A DNA stretch of 64,000 nucleotides from Sphingopyxis sp. LC363 (GCF_000756385.1 NZ_JNFC01000012.1:1-64000), one strand, 5' to 3'; shown: positions 28,391 through 37,971, numbered from the stretch's first letter. The notes: generated from the letters alone by a model not told the origin. Program-made: numbers and translations.

Positions 28391-29286
28391 GCGCCGCCGA
28401 AACCCTCCCTGCGGTGCGTGGCAAGCTGACGGCAAAAGCGCCGCTGGCGCCGCTGGTCTGGTTCAAGTCGGGCGGCCCCGCCGACTGGCTCTTCGAACCG
28501 AAGGACGCCGATGATCTCGCCGATTTCCTCCGCGACCTCGATCCCGCCGTGCCGGTTATGGCGCTCGGGCTCGGCTCGAACCTGATCGTCCGCGACGGCG
28601 GCTTTCCCGGCGTCGTCGTCCGGCTCGGCAAGGCGTTCGCGAAGGTCGAAGCCATCGACGCGACGAGCTTGCGCTGCGGTGGCGGCGCGTCGGGGATACT
28701 CGTCTCGTCGACCGCGCGCGATGCGGGGATCGCCGGCATGGAATTTCTGCGCTCGATCCCCGGCACGGTTGGCGGCTTCGTGCGGATGAACGGCGGCGCC
28801 TATGGCGGCGAGGTCAAGGACATATTGATCGACGCCGACGTCGTGCTGCGCTCGGGCGAGCGCCGGTCGCTGCCGCTCGCCGATTTGGGCTACACCTATC
28901 GCCACAGCGAATTGCCCGAAGGTGCGGTGGTGATCGGCGCGACCTTCCGCGGCCGTCCCGGCGAACCCGCTGCGATCCAGGCCGAAATGGACCGCATTTC
29001 GGCGAGCCGCGAGGCGTCGCAGCCGCTGCGTTCGAAGACCGGCGGCTCGACCTTCAAGAACCCCGACGGCAACAAGGCATGGCGACTCGTCGACGAGGCC
29101 GGCTGCCGCGGCTTCACCGTCGGCGGCGCGCAGGTCAGCGAAAAGCACACCAATTTCCTCATCAACACCGGTGAGGCGACGAGCGCCGACATCGAAGCGC
29201 TCGGCGAGGAAGTCCGCCGCCGGGTCAAGGCCAAGAGCGGCATCGAATTGCAATGGGAGATTCAGCGCGTGGGGAAGGCCAAGTGA
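28387..29286 (+). CDS. murB: UDP-N-acetylenolpyruvoylglucosamine reductase
   Basis: FAD enzyme reducing UDP-GlcNAc-enolpyruvate to UDP-MurNAc. 299 aa, type II-like length. FAD-binding [12 protein letters not shown] (61-72), [27 protein letters not shown], and the proton-donor Ser221 in GGSTFKNP. Coupled to murC (ATGA) and ddl (GTGA). Confidence 0.97.
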   Translation: MSAAETLPAVRGKLTAKAPLAPLVWFKSGGPADWLFEPKDADDLADFLRDLDPAVPVMALGLGSNLIVRDGGFPGVVVRLGKAFAKVEAIDATSLRCGGGASGILVSSTARDAGIAGMEFLRSIPGTVGGFVRMNGGAYGGEVKDILIDADVVLRSGERRSLPLADLGYTYRHSELPEGAVVIGATFRGRPGEPAAIQAEMDRISASREASQPLRSKTGGSTFKNPDGNKAWRLVDEAGCRGFTVGGAQVSEKHTNFLINTGEATSADIEALGEEVRRRVKAKSGIELQWEIQRVGKAK

Positions 29287-30209
29287 GCCGGGGTCCGTGG
29301 CATGTCGCCGTCCTGATGGGCGGCTGGTCGGCCGAGCGCGAAGTGTCGCTGATGAGCGGCAACGGCGTCGCCGACGCCCTCGAAAGCCGCGGCCACAAGG
29401 TCACACGCATCGACATGGACCGCGACGTCGCGCTGCGGCTCGCCGAAGCGAAGCCCGATGTCGTGTTCAACGCGCTCCACGGCGTGCCGGGCGAGGACGG
29501 AACGGTGCAGGGCATGCTCGACTTGATGGGCCTCAAATATACCCATAGCGGGCTGGTCACTTCGGTGATCGCGATCGACAAGGAATTGACGAAACAGGCG
29601 CTCGTGCCGCATGGTATTCCCATGCCGACGGGGACGATGGTCGACAGCGAAAGCCTCTTTTCCATCGACCCCCTGCCGCGCCCCTATGTGCTGAAACCCG
29701 TCAACGAAGGCTCGTCGGTCGGGATTGCAATCGTCAAGGACGACAGCAATTACGGCAACCCGATCGCGCGCGATGCGGTGGGCCCCTGGCAGAAGTTCGA
29801 CCGCCTGCTCGCCGAACCCTTCATCAAGGGGCGCGAGCTGACTGTTGCCGTACTTGCCGACACGCCGCTCGCGGTCACCGAATTGCGCGTGAAGTCGGGC
29901 TTCTACGACTATGACGCCAAATATACTCCGGGCCTCACCGAACACATCTGCCCCGCCGACGTTCCCGCCGACGTCGCGCAGCGGATGAAGGATCTGGCGC
30001 TGCAGTCGCATCGCCTGCTCGGCTGCAAGGGCGCGTCGCGCTCGGATTTCCGCTGGGATGACGAGCATGGCCTCGCGGGCATCTTCCTGCTCGAGGTCAA
30101 CACCCAGCCCGGCATGACGCCGCTCAGCCTCGTGCCCGAACAGGGGCGCGCCGTCGGCATGGATTATGCCGAACTCGTCGAACGCATCGTGGGGGAAGCG
30201 CTCATATGA
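29283..30209 (+). CDS. ddl: D-alanine:D-alanine ligase
   Basis: Makes D-Ala-D-Ala for MurF. 308 aa ATP-grasp enzyme. VAVLMGGWSAEREVSLMSG at the N-terminus, HGVPGEDGTVQGMLD, PYVLKPVNEGSSVGI, and FLLEVNTQPGMTPLSLVPEQ. The GTG at 29283 overlaps the murB stop and gives the family N-terminus; an ATG 30 nt earlier is inside murB and less likely. Confidence 0.96.
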   Translation: MSRGPWHVAVLMGGWSAEREVSLMSGNGVADALESRGHKVTRIDMDRDVALRLAEAKPDVVFNALHGVPGEDGTVQGMLDLMGLKYTHSGLVTSVIAIDKELTKQALVPHGIPMPTGTMVDSESLFSIDPLPRPYVLKPVNEGSSVGIAIVKDDSNYGNPIARDAVGPWQKFDRLLAEPFIKGRELTVAVLADTPLAVTELRVKSGFYDYDAKYTPGLTEHICPADVPADVAQRMKDLALQSHRLLGCKGASRSDFRWDDEHGLAGIFLLEVNTQPGMTPLSLVPEQGRAVGMDYAELVERIVGEALI

Positions 30210-31144
30210 GCAAGACACAGATCAAGCGCGGGAAAGCACCGCCAAGGCGGCCCGCGCGCGCGCCGAAAAAGCGGCGCAAGATCCAGCAGTCGCGCCTCAA
30301 CGCGATCATCAACGCGCTGCCGGTCAGCCCGCAGCGTCTGCAGCAGGTCGCCAACTGGACGATCGGGCTCAGCCTCTGCGCCGTCGTGGCGATCGCCGCG
30401 CACGCGACCGGCGTCACCGCGAAAGTCCACGAGGAATATGCGCAGGCGGTCGGCCGCGCGGGCTTTCAGGTCAAAAAGGTCGAGGTCGTCGGCGCCGACC
30501 GCATCGACCGGCTCAAACTCTATGACATCGCGCTCGCGCAGAAGGACCGCTCGATGGCCGCGGTCGATCTCGAGGATGTCCGCGCGGACCTCATGAAATA
30601 TGGCTGGATCAAGGATGCGCGCGTGTCGCGACGCCTGCCCGACACGCTCGTCGTCGACATCGTCGAACGCACCCCGGCGGCGATCTGGCAGCACTCGGGC
30701 CGTCTGTCGCTGATCGACGACAAGGGCGTCGTGCTCGAGCCCGTCACCGTCGCGACGATGCCCGACCTGCCGCTCGTCATCGGCCCGCGCGCCAACCAGC
30801 GGTCGCAGGATCTCGCGCGCCTGCTCGCCGAGGCGAGCAGCCTCAAGGAATTGCTCGCCGGCGCGACCTGGGTCGGCAACCGCCGCTGGGACCTCCGCTT
30901 CCGCAGCGGCGAGACGCTGTCGCTGCCGGAAGGCGAGGCCGAAGCGAAAGCCGCGCTCGTCAAATTCGCGCATATGGACGGCGCCAACCGCCTGCTCGGC
31001 CGCGGCATCCTCCGCTTCGACATGCGCGACCCCGCGCGCTTCGTGCTCCGCCTGCCGCACGAGGGGCAGGTGGCGCCGGCGAAGCTCGACGACATGCGCG
31101 CCGCGGTCGATGCCGTCGCCGACGCGGCGGCGGAGAAGGGCTGA
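30206..31144 (+). CDS. ftsQ: cell division protein FtsQ
   Basis: Bitopic divisome scaffold linking early and late division proteins. 312 aa: strongly basic cytoplasmic N-terminus (about 1-30), transmembrane helix near 50-68, POTRA domain starting FQVKKVEVVGADRI, then the FtsQ/DivIB domain (RRLPDTLVVDIVERTPAAIWQ). ATGA overlap with ddl; ftsA follows 3 nt after the stop. Confidence 0.93.
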   Translation: MSKTQIKRGKAPPRRPARAPKKRRKIQQSRLNAIINALPVSPQRLQQVANWTIGLSLCAVVAIAAHATGVTAKVHEEYAQAVGRAGFQVKKVEVVGADRIDRLKLYDIALAQKDRSMAAVDLEDVRADLMKYGWIKDARVSRRLPDTLVVDIVERTPAAIWQHSGRLSLIDDKGVVLEPVTVATMPDLPLVIGPRANQRSQDLARLLAEASSLKELLAGATWVGNRRWDLRFRSGETLSLPEGEAEAKAALVKFAHMDGANRLLGRGILRFDMRDPARFVLRLPHEGQVAPAKLDDMRAAVDAVADAAAEKG

Positions 31145-31147
31145 GCC

Positions 31148-32404
31148 ATGGCGCCGCCGCGCATCGAAAAGATCATCACCGCGCTCGATGTCGGGTCGTG
31201 GAAGGTCTGCGCGTTGATCGCGGGGCAGACCGCCGACGGCAAGCTCCACGTCCTCGGCACCGGCCAGCGCGAGAGCCGCGGCGTCCAGCGCGGCTATGTC
31301 GCCGACATGGAACAGACCGAGCATGTCGTGCGCGAGGCGATCGAACAGGCCGAGCGCATCGCGGGCCTCAACATCGACGATGTCTGGGTCAGCTTCTCGG
31401 CGGGCAGTCTCTTGAGCGACGTCGCGCCGATCGAAAGCGAACTCGGCGGCCACCGGATCGAGCAGGAGGACGTCGACGATCTGCTCGCCGCGGGCCGCGC
31501 GGGCATCGATCCCGAGGGCCGCATGATCCTCCACGCCCAGCCCGCGCTCTACACGCTCGACGGGCTCAACGGGGTCAAGAACCCGATCGGCCTTCACGCC
31601 GACCGCCTCGGCGTCGATATCCACATCATCATGGCCGACGGCGCGCCGGTACGGAACCTCGAGGCGGCGGTGCGTCAGGCGCATCTCGACGTCAACGCGG
31701 TCGTCGCTTCGCCGATCGCCGCGGGGCTCGCCTGCCTGTCGGAGGAGGAGCGCGACCTCGGCGTCGCGCTCGTCGAGCTCGGCGCCGCAGTCACGACCGT
31801 TTCGCTCTACGCCGGGGGCATGCTCGTCGAAATGGCGTCGCTGCCCTTCGGCGCGAGCGACATCACCGACGACATCGCCTCGGCCTTCGGCATAAGGCGG
31901 AGCCAGGCGCAGCGCTTGCAAAGCTTCTACGGTTCGGCCTCGGCCAGTCCGCGCGACAATAACGAGATTATCGAACTCGAACCCGGCGCGCCTTCGGGCG
32001 GCGATTCCCCGCGCATCACGCGCGCGCAGCTCGTCGCGGTGATCCGCCAGCGGCTCGACGCGATGATGGGCGAGATCGGCCGGACCTTGAAGGACCTCCA
32101 TTTCGTCGGCCCGATCGGGCGCCAGGTCGTGCTCGTCGGCGGCGGCGCCGACCTCAAGGGCATCGCCGACTATACGCAGGCCGCGCTCGGCCGCGCCGCG
32201 CGCGTCGGGCGACCGCGCGGCTTGCACGGCCTGCCCGATGCGCATGGCGGTCCCGCTTTCGCGACGCTCGCGGGTCTGGTTCTCTATGCCGCGTCGGACC
32301 CCGTCGACCTTCGCGACCTGCCGATGATGGCGCAGGATGTTTACAAGCCGACGGGGACCTCGATCCTCCACCGGCTGATGGCCGCATTGAAAAGCAGTTT
32401 TTAG
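31148..32404 (+). CDS. ftsA: cell division protein FtsA
   Basis: Actin-like ATPase that tethers FtsZ to the membrane. 418 aa. ALDVGSWKVCALIA is the phosphate-1 motif; RGVQRGYVADM and the SHS2-type 1C domain follow; VVLVGGGADLKGI is the adenosine motif. The C-terminus (HRLMAALKSSF) is an amphipathic membrane-targeting helix, as expected. A 153-bp gap then precedes ftsZ. Confidence 0.95.
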   Translation: MAPPRIEKIITALDVGSWKVCALIAGQTADGKLHVLGTGQRESRGVQRGYVADMEQTEHVVREAIEQAERIAGLNIDDVWVSFSAGSLLSDVAPIESELGGHRIEQEDVDDLLAAGRAGIDPEGRMILHAQPALYTLDGLNGVKNPIGLHADRLGVDIHIIMADGAPVRNLEAAVRQAHLDVNAVVASPIAAGLACLSEEERDLGVALVELGAAVTTVSLYAGGMLVEMASLPFGASDITDDIASAFGIRRSQAQRLQSFYGSASASPRDNNEIIELEPGAPSGGDSPRITRAQLVAVIRQRLDAMMGEIGRTLKDLHFVGPIGRQVVLVGGGADLKGIADYTQAALGRAARVGRPRGLHGLPDAHGGPAFATLAGLVLYAASDPVDLRDLPMMAQDVYKPTGTSILHRLMAALKSSF

Positions 32405-32557
32405 GTGCTGCAAAGGCGAAAAGGTTAATTTTTTGGGTGATTCCGGCGTCACAATAGTGCAATGCGGTAACAGTTATCCGGGCGGCAGGACCACCGCCCG
32501 ACGGGTCGCAAGGTGCAGGGAAGCGGCATCGGTTCGCCGCTGCAGGGAGATTATTTG
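32405..32557 (+). promoter_or_regulatory. ftsA-ftsZ intergenic region, probable ftsZ promoter
   Basis: The only long gap inside the cluster (153 bp). It begins with an AT-rich block (AAGGTTAATTTTTTGGGTG) and has one GANTC site (32439-32443). No confident -35/-10 pair. AGGGAG ribosome-binding site just before ftsZ. Confidence 0.4.
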
Positions 32558-34009
32558 ATGAGCATCAATATTGGCCCGCCGCAGGTCGACGAGCTGAAGC
32601 CGCGCATCGCGGTGATCGGCGTCGGCGGCGCGGGCGGCAATGCCATCGCAAACATGATCGCGGCGCGCGTCGAGGGCGTCGATTTCGTCGTCGCGAACAC
32701 TGACGCGCAGGCGCTTAACGCCTCGCCGGCCGAACGGCGCATCCAGCTGGGGACGCAGATCACCCAGGGACTGGGCGCGGGTTCGCGGCCCGAGGTCGGC
32801 CGCGCGGCGGCCGAGGAAAGCATCACGCAGGTCGAAGAGGCGCTCAACGGCGCGCATATGTGCTTCGTCGCGGCGGGCATGGGCGGCGGCACGGGCACCG
32901 GCGCGGCGCCGGTCATCGCGAAAGCGGCGCGCGACCGCGGCATCCTGACCGTCGGCGTCGTGACCAAGCCCTTCATGTTCGAAGGCTCGCGGCGGATGCG
33001 CTCGGCCGACGCCGGCATCGCCGAGCTGCAAGAGCATGTCGATACGCTCATCGTCATTCCGAACCAGAATCTCTTCCTCGTCGCCAACCCGAACACGACC
33101 TTCAAGGAAGCGTTCACCATGGCCGACGAGGTGCTTCAGCAGGGCGTGCGCGGCATCACCGACCTGATGGTCATGCCCGGCCTCATCAACCTCGACTTCG
33201 CCGACGTGCGCAGCGTGATGCGCGAGATGGGCAAGGCGATGATGGGCACCGGCGAAGCCGAAGGCGACGGCCGCGCGCTCGAAGCCGCCCAGAAAGCCAT
33301 TGCCAACCCGCTGCTCGACGGCGTGTCGATGGCGGGCGCGAAGGGCGTCATCATCTCGATCACCGGCGGCGAGGACATGCGCCTGATGGAAGTCGACGAG
33401 GCCGCGAATCATATTCGCGAGCTGGTCGATCCCGACGCCAACATCATCTGGGGCAGCGCGTTCAACGACAGCCTCGACGGCAAGATTCGCGTTTCGGTCG
33501 TCGCGACGGGCATCGACGGCACGGGCGAAGCGGCGCAGGCCGCGCCCGCGACGCGCAGCTTCTCCTTCGCTCCCGCGCGCACCGCGGCGCCGGCACCGGT
33601 GGCCGAAGAGGTGGTCGAACCCGCGGTGCAGGAAGAACCCGTCGCCGAAGCGCCGGTCCAGCAGGACAACGACCCGGCACCGGGCTTCTCGCTCGGCGAT
33701 GCCCCCGAACCCGAGGCTCCGGCCGCAGCGGAGGAAGAGCCGATGGAATTGTCGCAGGTCGCCGCGACCTATGACGATACCGCCGACGAACTGGTGCTCG
33801 ACGCGCCCGAAGCTCCGGCGAGCGATTATCGTTCGGCGCCCGCAGCGGAAGCTCCTGCCGAAGCGCCGGCGCGCTCGGTCGGCGGCGGCACCCTGTTCGA
33901 GCGCATGTCGCGGCTCTCGCGCGGGGCATCGACCCCCGACGCCGAAGAGGGCGGCAAGGACGACGGGGTCGATATTCCGCGTTTTCTGGGACGGCAGAAC
34001 AACCAGTAA
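32558..34009 (+). CDS. ftsZ: cell division GTPase FtsZ
   Basis: Tubulin homologue forming the Z-ring. 483 aa. GVGGAGGNA near residue 21, the GTP signature GGGTGTG (109-115), [10 protein letters not shown], and the T7-like [11 protein letters not shown]. Residues from about 325 to 470 form a long Pro/Ala/Glu-rich linker, typical of alphaproteobacteria. The conserved C-terminal peptide (DIPRFLGRQ) that binds FtsA is intact. Start at 32558 from the AGGGAG site and family N-terminus; an in-frame upstream ATG (32513) is rejected. Confidence 0.98.
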   Translation: MSINIGPPQVDELKPRIAVIGVGGAGGNAIANMIAARVEGVDFVVANTDAQALNASPAERRIQLGTQITQGLGAGSRPEVGRAAAEESITQVEEALNGAHMCFVAAGMGGGTGTGAAPVIAKAARDRGILTVGVVTKPFMFEGSRRMRSADAGIAELQEHVDTLIVIPNQNLFLVANPNTTFKEAFTMADEVLQQGVRGITDLMVMPGLINLDFADVRSVMREMGKAMMGTGEAEGDGRALEAAQKAIANPLLDGVSMAGAKGVIISITGGEDMRLMEVDEAANHIRELVDPDANIIWGSAFNDSLDGKIRVSVVATGIDGTGEAAQAAPATRSFSFAPARTAAPAPVAEEVVEPAVQEEPVAEAPVQQDNDPAPGFSLGDAPEPEAPAAAEEEPMELSQVAATYDDTADELVLDAPEAPASDYRSAPAAEAPAEAPARSVGGGTLFERMSRLSRGASTPDAEEGGKDDGVDIPRFLGRQNNQ

Positions 34010-34069
34010 CGGGGCTATCGAGCGGCCGCCCGCCGGGCACGGCAGGCCGGAAATCGGGATGAGTTGCCC

Positions 34070-35809
34070 ATGCGGCAGGTGAAATGGACGGCGAAGCCGG
34101 CGCGCGCGCGCTACCTTGTTCGCGCTCTCGGCGCGCTGTTGCTTGGAACCGCGACGCTCGGCCTGGTGCAGGCGCCCGCACTGGCTCAGGTGACGCCGCC
34201 GGACCCCGCGACGAAGGCGGCGATGGAAAAGCGCACGGCCGCGCGTAGCTTGCTGTCGTCGTCGCTCGCCCGCATCGCGGCGAACAGCAGCGACACGGCA
34301 GCGCTGCTCGATGCGGGGCGCGCGTCGATCGATCTCGAGGATTATCGCGCCGCGCTCGGTTTCCTCGTCCGTGCCGAACAGGCGCGCCCGCGCGACGGCA
34401 CGATCAAGGCGGCGCTGGGATCGGCGATGGTCCATATGGAAAATCCGACGCGCGCGCTCGACTATTTCGGCGAGGCGCAGCTGATGGGTGCGCCCGAACG
34501 CCTGTTCCTCGCCGACCGCGGCCTCGCGCGCGACCTTCTGGGGCAACAGGATGCGGCGCAGCGCGACTATCAGCTCGCCCTGTCGATCGCGCCCAACGAC
34601 GAACTGACGCGGCGCTATGCGCTGTCGCTCGGGATCAGCGGCGACGCCGATCGCGGAATCGCCATGCTGACCCCGCAACTGCGCGCGCAGGATCGCGGGG
34701 CTTGGCGGCTCCGCGCGATGATCCTCGCGATGAACGGCCGCGACAAGGAAGCGACCGAAATCGTCAATGCGACGATGCCGCCCGCGATGGCGCAAAATAT
34801 CACCCCCTATCTGCTCCAGATGGACCGGCTCAATCCCGCGCAGCAGGCCGCGGCGGCGCACTTCGGCCGCTTCCCCAGCGGTCAACCCGGCCCGAAACGT
34901 GGGCCCGTGCAGGTCGCGGCCGCGACGCCGCCGGCCGGGGCGACGGGCAAACCGGCGGCCAACGACCGGCGGCGGCCCGCTGCGGCGGTGACGCCGACGC
35001 CCGCGCCGGTGCCTACCGCGCGCAAACCTGAGCCGGCACCGGCCGTGCGTTCACCCACGCCCACGCCCACGCCGCCGGCCGCCCGGCCGGTCGCCGAGCC
35101 GCCCGCTTCGGCGCGGGTGGAGGCCAGCCGCCCCGCTCCGGCGCCCGCGCGCCCCGCGGCGGCGCCCGAACCGGTCGGTGCGGCGGTCGACGCCGGAAAA
35201 GGACCGATCGGTCCCGGATTCTCGATCGCCGATATGGGCCGTTCGACCCCGGCCGCATCGCCGTCCGCGCCGGCTGCTTCTCCGGTCGCGACGAGTTCCG
35301 CCGCCGCGTCGGCCCCGCTCGCGTCGCTTGCCGAGATCGTCGGATCGATCGAAATCCCGGCCGAAGAGCTGAGTCGGCCGGACAATGCGATCGGCGCCGA
35401 CACGCTCGCCATGCTGCTCGAAGACAAGCGCAAGGCCGAAGCGGCCGAAGCGGCGAAGCGCGAAAAGGAAGAGGCGGCCGCCAAGGCGAAGGCCGAAGCG
35501 GATGCCAAGGCGAAGGAAGAAGCCGCGAAGAAAAAGGCGAACCCCGCGCGCCTCTGGGTCCAGATCGCGACGGGCGCGAACCTCAAGGCGCTCGCCTTCG
35601 ACTACAACCGCTTCGCCAAGCGCAACGCGGCGCTGTTCAAGGGCAAATCTGGGTCGACCGCCGAATGGGGCCAGACGCGGCGCCTGCTCGTGGGGCCCTT
35701 CTCCAACCGCAAGGCGGCGCAGGACTGGCTCGGCGACTATAAAAAGGCCGAAGGCGACGGCTTCCTCTTCGACAGCGAAATCGGCGAAATCGTAGAGCCG
35801 CTCAAGTGA
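34070..35809 (+). CDS. TPR and SPOR domain envelope protein
   Basis: 579 aa: signal peptide (to about residue 40, APALAQ), TPR-like helical repeats (about 60-240), a very Pro/Ala-rich region (about 270-400), a charged Lys/Glu/Ala coiled coil (about 445-485), and a C-terminal SPOR domain (LWVQIATGANLKALA ... LLVGPFSNRKAAQDWL). SPOR domains bind denuded septal glycan, so a periplasmic division or remodelling role is likely. It lies 60 bp after ftsZ. ATG 34070 is preferred over TTG 34064. Confidence 0.82.
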   Translation: MRQVKWTAKPARARYLVRALGALLLGTATLGLVQAPALAQVTPPDPATKAAMEKRTAARSLLSSSLARIAANSSDTAALLDAGRASIDLEDYRAALGFLVRAEQARPRDGTIKAALGSAMVHMENPTRALDYFGEAQLMGAPERLFLADRGLARDLLGQQDAAQRDYQLALSIAPNDELTRRYALSLGISGDADRGIAMLTPQLRAQDRGAWRLRAMILAMNGRDKEATEIVNATMPPAMAQNITPYLLQMDRLNPAQQAAAAHFGRFPSGQPGPKRGPVQVAAATPPAGATGKPAANDRRRPAAAVTPTPAPVPTARKPEPAPAVRSPTPTPTPPAARPVAEPPASARVEASRPAPAPARPAAAPEPVGAAVDAGKGPIGPGFSIADMGRSTPAASPSAPAASPVATSSAAASAPLASLAEIVGSIEIPAEELSRPDNAIGADTLAMLLEDKRKAEAAEAAKREKEEAAAKAKAEADAKAKEEAAKKKANPARLWVQIATGANLKALAFDYNRFAKRNAALFKGKSGSTAEWGQTRRLLVGPFSNRKAAQDWLGDYKKAEGDGFLFDSEIGEIVEPLK

Positions 35810-35828
35810 GCGGGGCTGAAACGAACAT

Positions 35829-35967
35829 AAATCCTCCCTGTGCCGAAGGCATGGGGAGGGGGACCGCCGCCGCAGGCGGTGGTGGAGGGGCGACGACGCG
35901 GCGCCATGGCCCCTCCGTCAGCGCTTCGCGCCGCCACCTCCCCATGCCTGCGGCACAGGGAGGATTT
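35829..35967. repeat. intergenic inverted-repeat element, family A copy 2
   Basis: The ends AAATCCTCCCTGTGCC and GGCACAGGGAGGATTT are perfect inverted repeats, continued by GGCATGGGGAGG/CCTCCCCATGCC. Shares internal blocks with 3187-3338. Its right end contains the GGGAGG that acts as Shine-Dalgarno for the dGTPase gene. Confidence 0.8.
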
Positions 35968-35969
35968 GC

Positions 35970-37139
35970 TTGATTTCCCATTGCGCCAGCGACCCCGCGC
36001 GCAGCCGCGGCCGCCTCCACCCCGAATCCGGCCGCGTCGTGCGCGGCCCACGCGACGATTTTCAGCGCGACCGCGACCGCATCATCCACTCGATCGCCTT
36101 CCGCCGCCTGCGCCACAAGACGCAGGTGTTCGTCGCGCCCGACGGCGATCATTACCGCGTCCGCCTGACCCACAGCATCGAGGTCGCGCAGATCGGCCGT
36201 GGTATCGCGCGCGCGCTCGGGCTCAACGAGGATTTGACCGAAGCCCTGTGTCTGGCGCACGACATCGGTCATCCGCCCTTCGGTCACGCGGGCGAGGATG
36301 CGCTCAAGGCCGCGATGGCGGCGCACGGCGGCTTCGACCACAACGGCCATACGCTGCGCACGCTCGCGCGCCTCGAATGTCCCTATCCGCTGTTCGACGG
36401 CATCAACCTGACGTGGGAAACATTGGAAGGGCTCGCCAAGCATAATGGCCCCGTCGCGAATCCCGGCTGGGCGCTCGCCGAAATCGACGGCGAGTTCGGG
36501 CTCGATCTCGCCAGCCATGCCAGCCTCGAGGCGCAGGTCGCGGCGATCGCCGACGATATCGCCTATGACAATCACGACATCGACGATGGCCTGCGCGCCG
36601 GGCTGCTCGACCTCGACCAGCTGATGGCGCAGCCCTTCGTTGCCGCCAATTACCATGCGGTCGAGGGGCGTTTCCCCGGCGCGCCGCGCGACCGGCTGCT
36701 GCGCGAACTCGTCCGCGATCAGATCGGCGTGATGGTCAACGACGTGATCGCCGCAACCGCCGCCAACGTGTCCGATGCCGGCGTCGCGAGCGCCGATGAG
36801 GTCCGCGCTGCGGGGCGCACGCTCGGCGGCTTCTCGCCCGAACTCGCCGCCGCGGAACGCGAGCTTAAACGCTTCATGTACGCGAACCTCTATCACCACC
36901 CCGAACAGCTCGCCGCCGCCGAGGCCGCAAACCGGGTCGTCGCCGACCTCTTCGCCGCCTATGCCGCCGATCCCGCGCTGATGGGCGCCGACTGGGCGGC
37001 GCGGCTCCCCGGCGAAACCTGCGCGACAAACCGGCATATCGGTGATTATATCGCGGGCATGACCGACCGTTTCGCCATCGACCGCTACGCCGACATCTTC
37101 GGCCGCGACGCCGTGCCCCCGGCGCTGGCGCATGCCTGA
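35970..37139 (+). CDS. dgt: deoxyguanosinetriphosphate triphosphohydrolase-like protein
   Basis: HD-domain dNTP triphosphohydrolase. 389 aa. FQRDRDRIIHSIAFRRLRHKTQVF is typical of the dGTPase-like group; the metal site is His68 (RLTHSIEV) and His97-Asp98 (HDIGHPPFGH). It begins at TTG 35970, because the family N-terminus (ASDPARSRGRLHPE) follows at once and no other start lies nearby. The Shine-Dalgarno GGGAGG, 6 nt upstream, belongs to the repeat at 35829-35967. Confidence 0.92.
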   Translation: MISHCASDPARSRGRLHPESGRVVRGPRDDFQRDRDRIIHSIAFRRLRHKTQVFVAPDGDHYRVRLTHSIEVAQIGRGIARALGLNEDLTEALCLAHDIGHPPFGHAGEDALKAAMAAHGGFDHNGHTLRTLARLECPYPLFDGINLTWETLEGLAKHNGPVANPGWALAEIDGEFGLDLASHASLEAQVAAIADDIAYDNHDIDDGLRAGLLDLDQLMAQPFVAANYHAVEGRFPGAPRDRLLRELVRDQIGVMVNDVIAATAANVSDAGVASADEVRAAGRTLGGFSPELAAAERELKRFMYANLYHHPEQLAAAEAANRVVADLFAAYAADPALMGADWAARLPGETCATNRHIGDYIAGMTDRFAIDRYADIFGRDAVPPALAHA

Positions 37140-37151
37140 AACTCCTCGTTT

Positions 37152-37249
37152 CCCCGAGCGAAGACGAGGGGCCCGTTCGAACGGAGCGAGAACTGCGCAC
37201 CCGCGCTGCCTCGACTTCGCTCGGCATAGCCCCTCGTCTTCGCTCGGGG
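37152..37249. repeat. inverted-repeat element with 20-bp perfect ends, family B
   Basis: CCCCGAGCGAAGACGAGGGG (37152-37171) and its exact complement (37230-37249) flank a shorter imperfect inner repeat of GAGCGAGAAC/TTCGCTCGGC. It fills the gap between dgt and the next gene. No coding content. Confidence 0.75.
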
Positions 37250-37265
37250 ATACGGATCAGGTTTC

Positions 37266-37919
37266 ATGAATATGTCGTCAATCCTCCTCGTCGGCGCGAC
37301 CGGCATGGTCGGCCGCGCGGTGATCGCCCATTTCGGACCCGCACCCGTAACCGTCCTCGCGCGCCGCGCGGTCGAGGGGCTCGCACCGCATCACAAGGCG
37401 CTGGTCGCGCCATCCGAACGCTGGGGCGACATCATCGCCGCCGAACGGCCCGCCCTGCTCATCTCCTGCCTCGGCACCACGATCCGCCAAGCGGGGTCGC
37501 AGGCGGCGTTCCGCGCGGTCGATCACGACCTCGTGCTTGCCGCTGCGCGCGGGGCGAGGACGGGCGGCACGCCGCATATGATCGCGGTCAGCTCGGTCGG
37601 CGCCGCGGCGAAGAGCGGCAATTTCTACCTTCGCACCAAGGGCGAGACCGAGGACGACCTCAGCGCGCTCGGCTTCGACCGCCTAGACCTCATCCGCCCC
37701 GGCCTGCTCCGCGGCGACCGGCCGGGACCCCAGCGCCTCGCCGAAGGGCTCGCGACGATCGCCGCGCCGCTGACCGATGCGCTGCTCCACGGCGGCTTTC
37801 GCCGCTACCGCTCGATTTCGGGCGACAGCGTCGCCGCCGCGATCGTCGCGCTGGCCGGACAAAAGGGTTCGGGCGTGTATATCCACGAAAACGACGCGAT
37901 CCGCGCGCTCGCCGATTGA
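37266..37919 (+). CDS. NAD(P)-binding Rossmann protein (HTATIP2/HIM1-like)
   Basis: 217 aa atypical SDR. SILLVGATGMVGRAV is the dinucleotide loop (GxxGxxG); SCLGTTIRQAGSQAAFRAVDHD and the VSSVGA-N9-YLRTKGETE segment match the HIM1/HTATIP2-type oxidoreductase group. Substrate unknown. Starts just after the family B repeat and ends 52 bp before the glycine riboswitch; no link to glycine metabolism is evident. Confidence 0.8.
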   Translation: MNMSSILLVGATGMVGRAVIAHFGPAPVTVLARRAVEGLAPHHKALVAPSERWGDIIAAERPALLISCLGTTIRQAGSQAAFRAVDHDLVLAAARGARTGGTPHMIAVSSVGAAAKSGNFYLRTKGETEDDLSALGFDRLDLIRPGLLRGDRPGPQRLAEGLATIAAPLTDALLHGGFRRYRSISGDSVAAAIVALAGQKGSGVYIHENDAIRALAD

Positions 37920-37971
37920 CTCCGCCGGGGCGCAGCGCCAAGGCTCGCGGCGTCTGTCGGTCCTGACAAGG

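Noticed and set aside
32405-32557. CtrA box (TTAA-N7-TTAA) before ftsZ
   Set aside because: Only one TTAA half-site (in GGTTAATTTTTT); the second is missing.
32474-34885. Antisense open frame of about 803 codons across ftsZ
   Set aside because: Covers a certain gene (ftsZ) and the start of the SPOR protein; composition is Arg/Ala-rich shadow sequence.
37141-37260. Short gene between dgt and the NAD-binding protein
   Set aside because: Sequence is a palindromic repeat; frames through it are chance.
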